A stretch of 64,000 nucleotides of DNA from Latrodectus hesperus (taxonomy: Eukaryota; Arthropoda; Arachnida; Araneae; Theridiidae). The position numbers and the translations under genes are program-made. Under the pieces are notes generated by a model. It made no database searches. It was given only the letters and a program-made list of their open reading frames with translations, and was not told the origin of the DNA. The stretch's first letter is position 1, and each line of letters begins with the position of its first letter. The stretch spans positions 87,094,699 through 87,158,698 of the forward strand of contig CM075857.1 of NCBI GenBank assembly GCA_037975125.1. The letters run 5' to 3'. This document shows, in pieces, positions 1 through 12,588 of the stretch.

Positions 1-701
1 TGAAAGCAATAAGAAAATTAATTCATATAACAAGTTATATTTCTTAAAATGTCGTGTCACGTTAAAAATGCTTTTATAATGGATTTACCGAAAATTTCCA
101 TGACTGTTTTACCAATTCTTACATCCTATAGAAAATGCCTATAGAGAGTATTCAAAACATAATTTACATCTATAGTTTTCATAAAAAAATTTTAAATATT
201 TTAATAAACTTTCTGATCAATTGGAATGTGACTTTTTTTAATTTTTAATAGTTTTATTCAATAGAAAACAAGTTTATGATCACTCTCTATTAAAATTTAT
301 AGTCAAAATATCACTAAACATGAGAATTTAATAAAAAGTAAAATAATTTTATGTTAAATATACGCAATAAAATCAATAAATTTAAATTAAGCAATTGCTT
401 TAATACAAATTTAAATGTGAATACTCTTCAAATAAATACAAAAGTACACTAATAAAATAATCTATAACTTTATATATGACCGAAAACAACAAAGATCAAA
501 AGAAATAATAAGGGTTTCTGTATACAATTTATCCAGTTTTATTTTATTTTATTTCTGTATAATTCATTTTCTTAAAACAGTGACTTCAATCAGTTGGTGT
601 GATAATAATTTTGGGGAGTTTACTTTTATAGTATTAGATCATAAAAAGGAGATAGAATACCATTTAATTCAAATAATGTTAACTTGCTTTCACTTCAAAC
701 T

Positions 702-703
<2 letters not shown>
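1..703. other. AT-rich stretch, nothing recognised
   Basis: Roughly three-quarters A+T with frequent stops in all frames. I see no domain, RNA gene or organised repeat. Confidence 0.6.
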
Positions 704-783
<80 letters not shown>

Positions 784-785
784 AA

Positions 786-849
<64 letters not shown>
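704..849. repeat. compound microsatellite (TA)n-(GA)n-(TA)n
   Basis: A (TA)n run at 704-746 is followed by about 14 AG units (751-779) and a second TA run at about 789-849. The Tyr-Ile reading frame through it is an artefact of the repeat, not a gene. Confidence 0.97.
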
Positions 850-852
<3 letters not shown>

Positions 853-3074
853 AGAGAAAATTCTAAAATCACAAGTTTTAATTTTTATTGAAATGGTTGG
901 AATATATTTGTAAAAGAATTACCAAATATCATTTGAATTAATAATAAATACAGCATACTTAAAAACAAAATATTTATAAATAGCTATTTTTACAAGCATC
1001 AGAAATAAAAAAGAGACTTAAAAATCTAATGAAATTAACGAAGTTTTCTATGCAACACGGATAATAAAAATAAAGATCTATTTGCACTAGTAGACAACAG
1101 CATAAGATGCAAGAATTCCGGACTTATATATTTCTTCCCAACTATGTCAGCGGTGCGGTTAGTGATGTAGAAGTAATCTTCCCTAGAGCGCTACCTCGCT
1201 GTAGATATATGCAACTGCAAATAAGATGATGGCGTTGTGGCTCGCTTGTATCTGCTGATTCCATTGACGGGCACTAAACTAATTGCGTGCAGCTTGTCCA
1301 TCTTGGCCGCAAGTCAGTTGCTCTCTCTAATTGAGAAATGAAATCTCTGTCTGAAACGCTGTCATTGCAGAAATTCCATTTCGAAGCTTAGGCCTCTTAA
1401 TCCCCTTGAGAATAGGACTTTTCTTTCTCGCCCAACTGAAGGTCACATGTGTATTCTTTAATTCAGTCAATCAATTTCAGTCAGAACATATCCTTGAGCT
1501 ATTCTACAACTTTGTGCTTTCAAAGTTTTGAACTTTGTTTCTGAAATGATTGACTGAAAAGGAAACTTTTTAAGCAGCATAATATTTTCTTCTATAGTTT
1601 ATTATAGTTAAGATAAAGGTGCTGTTTAGTACTATTAAACTATAAGTTGAAAAAAACAATAATTTTATAAACTAATTATTACAGAGGCAATAAGCATTAT
1701 CAAGCTGTTATTGATTAGGTACATTTGAATATCCTTTCTTTCTTTAAGAAAAAATCTTTATAAGATATAAAGGAAGGGTTTAATGCACACATACATATAT
1801 GATTTGAACATTTACAACATTCTAAATGCATATATTATACATTAAACAAGCATCATATTAAAAGTTTAATATTAATTAGAATTTACGAATTTAAAATATT
1901 TAAAACAAATTAATTGAAAATAATTAAACTAATTAGTTTTAAATTTGCTCAGAGTTATTTTAGTTTTTCAGACAATGGAAAAGTATTTTCAGTTTTAACT
2001 TTAATATCATATGTTTATAATGTTAAATATTTACTACAAATAGGGAGAAATTTTTACGTTTCAAAATTTTGTATACTAGTATAATATGAACACCTACAAT
2101 TTTTAATTGTTAGTGATATTTAAGAAACTTTTGCTTGTATGTTTCAGTTAAAAGTTGAAAAATAATTACTATACATCTGTCCTTCAAATTAAACTGGTAT
2201 TGATGGTTCAAAGTTTTTATTAATTTTTCAGAGGATGCACACAAAGTAAAATTAAAAACTATCAAATTATAATTGATATTCCTTAATATTAAATACTATT
2301 TAAAAAAATAATGCAAATATGCTTTTTAGTCAATGAATTAGCAATCAAAATTTTATAGAGTTTACATACGTTCTAGATAAATTCACCAAGCATTTATTCT
2401 GTAACTAGTGAGAATTTGCATGACCAATATGAGCATATTATAAAGAAAAAATTATGTAAAGAAATACACATCATTTAATAATAATTAAAACAATTAATTA
2501 ATATTTAATTAGCACAATTCATTTGTAAACAAAAAAGAAAATAGGAAGAAAAAAATTTCAAGTTATGCGGATAGTTATAATAAGCTTCACTTTAATTCAC
2601 TTTGCATGGGTGATTAATTTTTCACCAGTTTTACAGGTCATTAAATGTATCTTATTTCGATCGGGTCGCTTAAATTTTAATCATTTAAAAAATAATTTTC
2701 TTCCTAATCGCACTAATAGTTAAATGTATCTATTCACAAACTGTAAATACTAACAATCATTATTTGTTTTTTATTATTTCCCATAATTTATTTACTAAGT
2801 TTTAAAAGGATTTCAGTTAAATTAGTTTATTAATGTGTTAATTTAATAGTTTAAGATTATCTTTATCTTCACAATAACAATTAAGAACATCCCATTATTT
2901 GAATTCAGAATAAATTTATTTTCATAATGAAACTTAATGAATCAATACCATATGCTATTAAAAATAACATATATGAATTTATTTTTCAAGATTTTTAATT
3001 TTTTTACATTATCGCTTCATTTTAGAAAAGTATAACATTAGTATTTTAATGCAGAAAATACATGGGACAAAGCG
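850..3074. other. AT-rich stretch with a less AT-rich patch at about 1100-1480
   Basis: Mostly A+T-rich DNA with stops in all frames. About 1100-1480 has visibly more balanced composition, but I found no convincing protein domain, tRNA shape or repeat there. It could be a diverged transposon scrap, untranslated exon or regulatory DNA. Confidence 0.4.
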
Positions 3075-4299
<1,225 letters not shown>

Positions 4300-4300
<1 letters not shown>

Positions 4301-4478
4301 GTTTTTTTGTCGCTCAACGGTCATTTTTTGCGCACGAGGGCTAATTAGACCGGAACTTACCGTTTAAAGTGGATTCCGAACTGCTACAAACATCCATACC
4401 CAAGGTGGGATTCGAACCCACGAACTGTTGAACGGAAGGCAAGAGCGCTAACCATTCGGCTGCCAGCTCGGCTCTAAT
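4300..4478 (-). repeat. tRNA-derived SINE-like element
   Basis: On the minus strand the head reads as a tRNA. It has an A-box-like segment at about 4450-4473 and a B-box GGTTCGAATCC at about 4408-4418, with tRNA-like spacing. It is followed by a non-tRNA body (about 4300-4400) containing GGTATGGATG just after the head. The same GGTATGGATG-type junction appears in the SINE-like copies at 27.2 and 63.5 kb, so these heads look related. The acceptor stem cannot be closed, so this is not a functional tRNA gene. The outer end is uncertain. Confidence 0.6.
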
Positions 4479-5555
4479 ATGATGGAAAAAGTGTTTTTCA
4501 CTGAATATGAATTTTAAAGTTTTACTATTGTCAAATAATTACATATTTAAAAAAAGCGTTTCTTTTTCAATGCGATTTTCTTACTGTAATTTAATAAAAC
4601 TGAATTAAAGAGCAATCCTTAAAAATTGGAAATCTGTATAGATTACCATTAGATGCCAAACGATACACGATTTTTCCAGTTTCTCTTCATTTTACTTAAT
4701 TATGTATTTTTTGTAAAAACAAATTTTCAACATAATTCTTAAAATTCATTTTTTGTCAAAATATTTAGGTATAAAAATTGTTCTGTTGCAGTACAAATAT
4801 TAACGCATTATTAAATCAATTGTGTTTTTTTTTCTCATTAATCACATAATGATGTGAAAAAGTGCTTACCTACTTAAATATTATTTATCATTTTGACAAG
4901 ACAAAAAATTTCAGAGGACTTAGCTAATATGATTTAAAAATTATCAAGCATATAATATTTATATAAACTCATTCAATTATCTTTATAAATAAAATATCTT
5001 CATTTATTATTTCTTCGAAAACAGAATCGTTAAATGTACTAATTCCTTGACATATAAGGTATTTCGTTCGAGTTCTATTTAGCATAACAAGCTGTACAAT
5101 ATTGAGTTTTAAATAAATTACAACTAATTCTGCCAGATTCATAAACTTAATTCTTAATATTATTTATTTCCTATTTAGAGTAACTGAAATGTTGAAAATG
5201 TAAGACCACGGCAAGCAGAGATAACATGTTCTTCCAATTAGAGCAGTGAATAATCAATTCAAAGCAATAATTGATGACTGTAAATTCTGAAACTCCGCAA
5301 TAGCACTTTCTCCTAATCATCAAAGCTCGCTAACACGATTCGCTCTGTAATCTAATTGAACCTAATTGAACTCGAAGCACCATCGAGAGCTGAATAAATC
5401 GCGATTTACAAATGCAAAAATATACGGAAAGAAAACAAAGTACTCGATACCTGAATGTCTTTCAGTTAAGAATCTCAAGTATATTAGATTCTTAAGCCGA
5501 TTTAATACATACAACTTATTAAATATCTATAAAAATAGAGAAATGAGGCAAATAT
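4479..5555. other. AT-rich stretch, nothing recognised
   Basis: Non-coding in appearance. About 5200-5420 is slightly less AT-rich and has several TAATTGAA-type words but no recognisable gene. Confidence 0.45.
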
Positions 5556-5574
5556 CGAAAGTAAATATTGTTAG

Positions 5575-5672
<98 letters not shown>

Positions 5673-5687
5673 CAATATTTACTTTCG
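5556..5687. repeat. (TA)n array enclosed by perfect 18-bp inverted repeat
   Basis: Arms CGAAAGTAAATATTGTTA (5556-5573) and its exact reverse complement (5670-5687) flank about 95 bp of pure (TA)n. Since (TA)n is itself self-complementary, the whole 132-bp unit could fold as one long hairpin. A direct repeat of part of the left flank (AAATATTGTTAGAAATATAT) recurs at about 5725-5745, suggesting local duplication. Confidence 0.9.
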
Positions 5688-5749
5688 TTATATATTGTTA
5701 GTCTTTAATACGTCTTTAAATATTGTTAGAAATATATATATGCAATAAG

Positions 5750-7506
5750 GAAATTTAATAGAAACATTCTTTTAGAATAAAAACATTTTCCAATTTTGTG
5801 TCTCAATTCTTATTTTAGTATTTTGCTCAAAAATTCAATGAATAACAATATAATTTGATTATCATTTTAATAACTGTAAAAGTTAATCTGAAAATAAAAT
5901 AAATTATGTTGTAAAAAAGTTATTAGGAAGAAAATAGTTTTAACAATGACAAAATAAAATCAACGCAGAAAAAATTATTGGTAATTTTTATAGTTAAAAA
6001 TTCTCACAATAAAAAGGATCTTTATTAATCCTTCTCTATAATATCTATCGTTATACATAATGATTTAATTAATCAATTAGATATAACAATTATATATATT
6101 CCCTATTTAAAGAAAATATTTATTGCTTTGATTTCATGAAATCATGAAGATATGATTATTATGACATAAAAATATCTACGAAAACTTAAAATTATTATGA
6201 ACTTCACAATCATTTAAACATATTCAATTTATATATTTATCAAAATTCCTTTCGATATTTTTTAATGCAACAGCTATTTTGTATGAACCTCTTACAAGAT
6301 TTTTCACAAGTATAAAATATTTTAAGTTCTTCAGAAAGCTTAGTAATTCAATGCATTCCTCTCAATGTCTTTTATATTGTACGATATGTTTATGTCAAAA
6401 GCTATTATTATCCACGCTTCAAATATATATTTAAGTAGGCACATTTATGTACAATTGATTAGAAAGCTTTGTTTAACTATATTATATGTGTTCGAAGGAT
6501 TTCAAAGACACATTTGAATGGAACTATAAAACCAAATTGAGCTGAAAATATCCCGGGATTTTTCTGCTTTAGTGATTTCGTTAATAAATTTTGAGAAACA
6601 TAATTTATTTATTAATTTACGTTAAGTAAGTTATGAAATTAAAAATGTAAGTGTCAAATATCAAAATATACTAATTATAAGAAGCTCGCTGCACTATTCG
6701 TAAACAATTGTTACTGCTTTAGTTGTAAATTAGAGATAAAATTTCAATTGTGTGTGTAAGTAAAATGAAAAGGATATAAAATAAGTTTCCTTTATAAATT
6801 CATTGAAGTCAATAAATACCTTTTAGTTAAAATAACAAAATTCTTTTTTTGTATAAACATTTCAATTACTGTATAATACTTCCATAAATGCTTAGTTGTG
6901 AATACTGCATAAAATATAAATTTAATATAAATTTATTCATGCATAATTGAAATTGTTCGATTGATAAGCCACTTATGTTGAGGATTTGAAGCTATATTTA
7001 CATTGATTCGAGAAATAAATATTTCATGAAAACAACAGTTTTTAAGACAAATTATATCATACTGACACAATACTACATTTCTGTCACAAACTATAAAACA
7101 CAGAAAAATTAATGATACACATAATTTATATTATCAACATTATAAATGGTTTTGTTTAACAAGACAACTAATGCAGAAGCCTTTAGAAAATATAGCGCTC
7201 AAAAAGTAAAAGAGCCCTATAAATATTTACATTTTGTTATTGTCAAAGAAAAATCATTTACTTCACTTCAGTGATACATAACGCAATATTTAGATTATTG
7301 TAAAAATCTTTGAAAAAAAATTATGTCTATTATAATTCGTATATAAGCAATTAGAAATAATATATATATTACATAAATCATTATAATTAAAGTCGCATAG
7401 GAATATGCTTTCTAAAATAATTTGTAACCCTTAAATAGAAAACTATCAAATATGAACATTTCTTTAATAATACAAGTTTACAAAAATATGTTGAAAAATC
7501 TCCATA

Positions 7507-7510
<4 letters not shown>
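5750..7510. other. AT-rich stretch, nothing recognised
   Basis: No coding or RNA signature. Composition is typical of the window. Confidence 0.5.

Positions 7511-7602
<92 letters not shown>
7511..7602. repeat. (TA)n microsatellite, about 92 bp
   Basis: Uninterrupted TA repeat. The Tyr-Ile frames on both strands are repeat artefacts. Confidence 0.97.
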
Positions 7603-7604
<2 letters not shown>

Positions 7605-10500
7605 CAAATTAAATTGATAGTTAACTTGCGGAATTAAAAAGCAGAAAGGTTTATTTAATTTCCCATAATACAATTCTGACATTAATTATTTTAAATATTA
7701 TTTCATATCTGTTTTTTCTACATTTTAAAAACACTAATTTTATAAAATCGAAAAATATTTGGAACATTTTAGCGATAAGTATACAAGAAATATTAAAAAA
7801 ATAGATTGTGTTGCTCAATTTTTCGAAAATTGGTTGCAGTATCTCTTCAAAAAGATATTTTTTACAATGAAATGCATACAAAATGTTGAGTGCAAAACAG
7901 TGTTGTCGACAACTGATTGATCCATGTTTATTTTCGTTAAACACCCAATGGAATTTTCCCTAATCACTTCATCTTCCATTATACCATTAGAGTCCCGATT
8001 GCGATTTCAGGTATAGGGTCCTCGAGAGATCAGTGCATTTCCTTTTAGATTTCAAACAACTCATTTAATGCCTGTTCATAACTTCCTTTCACTGGAAGAA
8101 AAAACAAATCAGTGTACATCCCAATATCAGCTCAAAATGAAAATCCTACGGGGACGTGGGTATTGCCTCTTCCTTGCTCAAGAAAGGTTCAAGTAGGCAA
8201 GAAAAAGTAAATGAAGAACACTGTAGAGAAAAAAATATAAAGATGGAAGTAAAAAAAAAGAATGCAATAGCATCCGCAAAGAACTTTCTTCTGTATTCTC
8301 TGCGGGCTGCCTAGCACTTTAGGTTAACTCGATCTTCTTTCGTTCTTCACGGCCGAAGGAAATTCTTCCCTCCATGTCCAACTCTGTTTGTGGAAAAGTA
8401 AATGAATCACGAATCTGGCAGAGTGGCCTAAGAGCAAGGATCGATCATGAGCGATAACGCTTTGTGAGGTGGTAGAGGCAATCAATTCCTGGGACAACAA
8501 CAAAAAATACCAGCTCCGGGTCCTAGGAAAAAAAAAGCTTTATTCCGATTCGGGTTAGAGCAATTTGCTCTGAAGACTCCCATGGGGCAAGTCATTTGGC
8601 GGAAACAGTCGGAAAGAGCCCCGTGCCTTGACTATCAGGCGAAGTACGTTTTCGAGCAAACGTCCAGTTGAAAAGTTTAAATTTCAGATTCAAACTAAGT
8701 TGGTGAAAAAAGTACCAGCTCTTCTTTTTGAATCTTCTTTAACTGGTCTCTAAATGGTGCAAATTAAAGAGCTCTATTTTGTACAGAAAACTTTTATGCC
8801 AAACAGAATCCTTTGGAACGCAAGAAATGGTTAGTATCGTTTGTAACTAACATTCTGTTTTATTCTTCGTTCACTATTTTATACTTTCCTTAAATAAAAT
8901 GTGTTTTACAAAAATGAATTCTATGTTTTACAAAGTAAATTCTCTGATTTTATCGAAAGATATTTTAAAGTTATAGCGTAGGAGTTTTTAAAAAATCTTA
9001 ATTAATGTCGTTAAATATTAAGCAAAGATCTTTTCAATGAAAATTATTACAGAAAATGTATGAATTACAAATGATGTATTTAAAAGAGTAAATTACAAAT
9101 TCATGAAAGAATTATTATCTGAGCATAATTACTAATATAAAAACACTCTTTGTTTAATTTTTAATCCCTTTTCATGTAAACAATTTATAGGAAATAATGT
9201 TGAAACCATATAAGTTATAATTCCATATATATATAAATGAAATTTTGTGAGAACAAACTAAAACCAAATGCAAAATACCAAGTTCACATATTTAAAAACG
9301 TTACATTACGTTTGCAGAAAATTGAGTACTTCAATTCCATATCACCATTAACATTAAAACGTTTAAACCATCATTCAAAGTGGAATGAAGTTTTCTTACG
9401 ATCTCATCTACGCTTTCCGTTTATAATTATGATTGGTCCCTTCCGTGAAACATAATCGAAATATCCTATGTGATTAATGAATCGTTCAACATAGTGGAAA
9501 ATTTACATTGGATTGGATGATTGATGTCATTTTTCCAAAATACTTTTATCATTTCAAACAATTGGTGAATCTAAAAGATTTCCTGTCAATATAACAGTGA
9601 AGCTTTAATGTATTGATCTTCATTAGGCACATGTTTAACCACTAGTTGTTTGAGAATAAATGAGAGGAGGGTAATTCTCTTGTACGTGGGAACCTGACAG
9701 AGATTATAATGAAAAATAACTATGCACTTTCTATTTTATTGTTTTATAGAATTTTATCGAACTAAAATTCTTTTATTCTTAAATGCATTCACTGCAGATT
9801 ATGTTTATTTCAAAATATAAGTTGTAACAGTCTTAATTTATTTAGGATATTTTATTTAAAATATAAAAAATAAATATTTTTAAAATAATTACACAACCGA
9901 AAGTTTAGATTTTATAAAACACATTAAAATTTCTTTTCTATCAATCAAATGAATATTAGAGATATTTTTTTAAATAAATATCATTATTACATATGTAAAT
10001 AGTGCTTAAAGTTGAAATTAAACAAAATTTTTAAAGTGTATGAAATAAATACTTCAAGTATACCATATTTTTTCAGTAAGAAATGTTTCTACGGATTTAA
10101 CATTTCTGCTTGAATGTTATACCTTTTTCTGTGCTGAAAATATTTATTATAATCATTTTATATGGTATATAAAGGTTATATAAAGTACAATATATAAAAA
10201 AATTGAAATGAAATTTACAATTTACATTGTATATTATGAAAACAAACATTTGCTGCTTCATTACATGAAAAGTATCGAAGGTATGTACTTGATTTGAAAC
10301 TGTATCAATAATTATAATTAAAACTAATTCTGAGATCCGTCACTTCCAAATGTGTGAAGAATTCTCGTTAGTTATCTTAGTATACGAACTTAAAAATCAA
10401 ATTCTCAGAAATAAGTTCAAAGTGATAATAAATAAATAAAACATCACATCACGCGAGTCTGTGGCGCCACTTCAAAGCGCTATTTAAGGCTTGGAGATTT
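7603..10500. other. intergenic DNA with a less AT-rich island at about 7990-8780
   Basis: The island has markedly more G+C than its surroundings and short runs without stops, but no frame gives a recognisable product. A tRNA A-box-like word near 8415-8435 lacks a correctly spaced B box. The rest is ordinary AT-rich DNA. Confidence 0.4.
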
Positions 10501-10589
10501 CGTTGATTTCAAGTTCGGCAATTGTATTTTTCTTGTGGTTTTTCAAAAATATGATCAATTATTCCTTGTAGAAAACTGCGATCATATTT

Positions 10590-11727
10590 TGATCAAGTTT
10601 TCCGAATTCGACAGAGGAAGGATAGTGGCCTACCGAGATTGTGGATTATCTTTCAGGGAAATCGGTAGTCGTGTTGGACGAAACCAATCAACTGTAATGA
10701 GGATATGTGATCGTTGGATGCAGAAGGGTTCGACGGACAAATGTGTGTTCGGTCCCATCCACGTCAGTGCACCATTTCAAGTGATGACAGGCAAATTGTG
10801 CGCATGGCAGTGATGGATCGCTCAGCCACATCACGAACCATAGCACAGCACATTCTGTCCGTAACGCATCATCTAGTGTCTGCGCGTACATTCGACGCCG
10901 CTTATAGCAGAGTGGTCTGTTCGCAAATCGTCTGTTGTTTCGTCTACCCTTGACACAGAACCACATTCGTCTCTGCCGCCAATGGGGCGATGAAAGAAGG
11001 ATGTGGGTGGTAGAATGGAATAAAATTGTCTTTACTGGTAAATCACGCTTCTGTCTGCAACATCATGATGGTCGCATTCGAGTCTGAAGGCACCGTGAAG
11101 AGAGGATGCTGAACAGCTGCGTGAAGCACCACCACACTGGTCCTGCACCGGGTATTATGGTATGGGGTGCTATTGGATATCACTCTCAAACTCCTCTAGT
11201 GCGCATTGCCCGTACTTTAAACAGCCAGCGCCGCATCTTCGTGGTGTTGCAGCCAATCATCCTTCCTTACCATTAGTGATTTCCCACAACCATATTTCAA
11301 TAGAATAATGCGCAACCACGAAGGACATTAATTATCCAAGGGTTCTTCGACAATCACCAGATTGAATTGCGTATCTAGCCTGCTTGCTCTCCGAATCTTT
11401 CGCCGATCGAAAATATGTGGTCCATGGTTGCTCAACAATTGACCCAGATTACATCCCCAATGAACAAACCAGATCAACTTTAGCAACTGTGAAAGCTGCT
11501 TGGTCTGCTGTACCCCAAGAATGCATCCAAAGCAATTAATGCGGAGGCATGTGGCAGCGATGATCTCCAACAATGGCGGCTACTCTGGCTACTGATTTTG
11601 GCAGGAACCACATTTCCCAGAAGTCGATAAATTCAATCATTTGATACTTGGTGAACATGTTATCTACAAATAAATTTTGTTATGATATCTCTTGTCTTTC
11701 TTGGTGTTGCTATTTGGGTGGCTAGCA

Positions 11728-11730
<3 letters not shown>
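10590..11730 (+). pseudogene. Tc1-like transposase pseudogene
   Basis: Tc1/mariner transposases cut and paste DNA at TA dinucleotides. The N-terminal paired-like helix-turn-helix is legible at about 10600-10740 (FDRGRIVAYRDCGLS, then VGRNQSTVMRICDRW), followed after frame changes by MDRSATSRTIAQ. Downstream fragments are RMWVVEWNKIVFTGKSRF (about 11001-11050), MVWGAIGYHSQTPLVRI (about 11157-11210) and a relic of the third catalytic motif at about 11350-11420. The catalytic residues are gone. The usual SDESRF aspartate motif reads TGKSRF, and the second aspartate motif has a stop and Asn (about 11302-11325). At least three frames are needed. The right end is probably CTAGCAGTG at about 11730, directly followed by TA repeats. 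I found no matching left TIR, so the left edge is uncertain. Dead copy. Confidence 0.88.
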
Positions 11731-11806
<76 letters not shown>

Positions 11807-11838
11807 ATATATATATATAATAATATATATATATATAA
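11731..11838. repeat. (TA)n microsatellite abutting the Tc1-like relic
   Basis: Pure TA to about 11800, then interrupted TA/TAA to about 11838. It begins exactly where the Tc1-like relic appears to end. Confidence 0.95.
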
Positions 11839-11840
11839 TA

Positions 11841-11984
11841 ATTTTTCATAAATCTGAATGAAATTGGAAAACTCATATTACAGTGGTCAAAACTCCATTT
11901 CTGTTGTCTTAAATATAGTAATAAATGAGTTCAAAATGATGAAATGGATTATTTTTAGTATATAATAACTATCATCATCATCGT

Positions 11985-11990
<6 letters not shown>
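11841..11990 (+). repeat. 150-bp dispersed repeat, copy 1
   Basis: This segment recurs in inverted orientation at 21929-22076 with only scattered mismatches. It lies between two (TA)n arrays. It has no terminal inverted repeat, poly-A tail or reading frame, so its class is unknown. Confidence 0.85.

Positions 11991-12075
<85 letters not shown>
11989..12075. repeat. (TA)n microsatellite, about 87 bp
   Basis: Uninterrupted TA repeat next to copy 1 of the 150-bp dispersed repeat. Confidence 0.96.
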
Positions 12076-12078
<3 letters not shown>

Positions 12079-12408
12079 GTAACTTAACAAAAGGATCATT
12101 TATAAGGAATTTATATAAAATAAGGAACTTAAGTAAGATATCTTATGTCAGATTAGCTTAGAACTTAAATAACTTTTTATTAATATTAATTTTACAGTAG
12201 CATAATTTAATTTGAAGCTACTAATATAAAAACGATTTTTAAATTTGATTTTTATACTTTTTATAAATTAAATTTTATTAATTAAATGTAATGTGTTGAA
12301 AATTATGTAGAAATAAAGAAATGTTTCATCGTAATCATAGAAAAATAAACTGAGTTGATAAATTAAATATTTTTATAAGGAGCAAATGATAAAAATTAAA
12401 ATTCTTCA

Positions 12409-12588
12409 CTATTTATTTTGAGATACATTTGAATAAAAAATAATATCTGGAGCTTGTCTTGAGTCTGCTGCTAAACCAGGAGAGTAGAAAGTTGCATTCT
12501 TCTGCAAAGTTGCTTCCACATCAATTATTAATCCCTTACAACATGCGAATCCATCACACCAAAATGTAGGAAAAATCTTCCTAAAAGG
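12409..12588 (-). CDS. candidate terminal coding exon, product unknown
   Basis: On the minus strand a 59-codon open frame runs from just after CTAATCTAAATTTTAG, which resembles a branch site plus 3' splice acceptor, to a TAG stop at 12409-12411. The peptide has mixed composition unlike the surrounding AT-rich frames. It contains CDGFACCKGLIIDVEATL and then ATFYSPGLAADSRQAPDII. I do not recognise the family. It may be the last exon of a host gene or the C-terminal end of an unrecognised mobile-element protein. No partner exon was identified with confidence. The clean frame and acceptor-like edge are seen directly; the exon call is inference. Confidence 0.35.
   Translation of the reverse strand, partial: PFRKIFPTFWCDGFACCKGLIIDVEATLQKNATFYSPGLAADSRQAPDIIFYSNVSQNK

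Noticed and set aside
580..891. Open frame through the first compound microsatellite
   Set aside because: Mostly Tyr-Ile and Arg-Glu dipeptides encoded by TA and GA repeats, with no ATG at the start (GTG). The same reasoning removes the frames across all other (TA)n arrays.
4390..4478. Functional tRNA gene
   Set aside because: A and B boxes are present, but no closing acceptor stem was found and a SINE-like body follows.
8410..8470. tRNA gene suggested by CTGGCAGAGTGGCCTAAGAG
   Set aside because: A-box resemblance only. No B box at a suitable distance and no cloverleaf.
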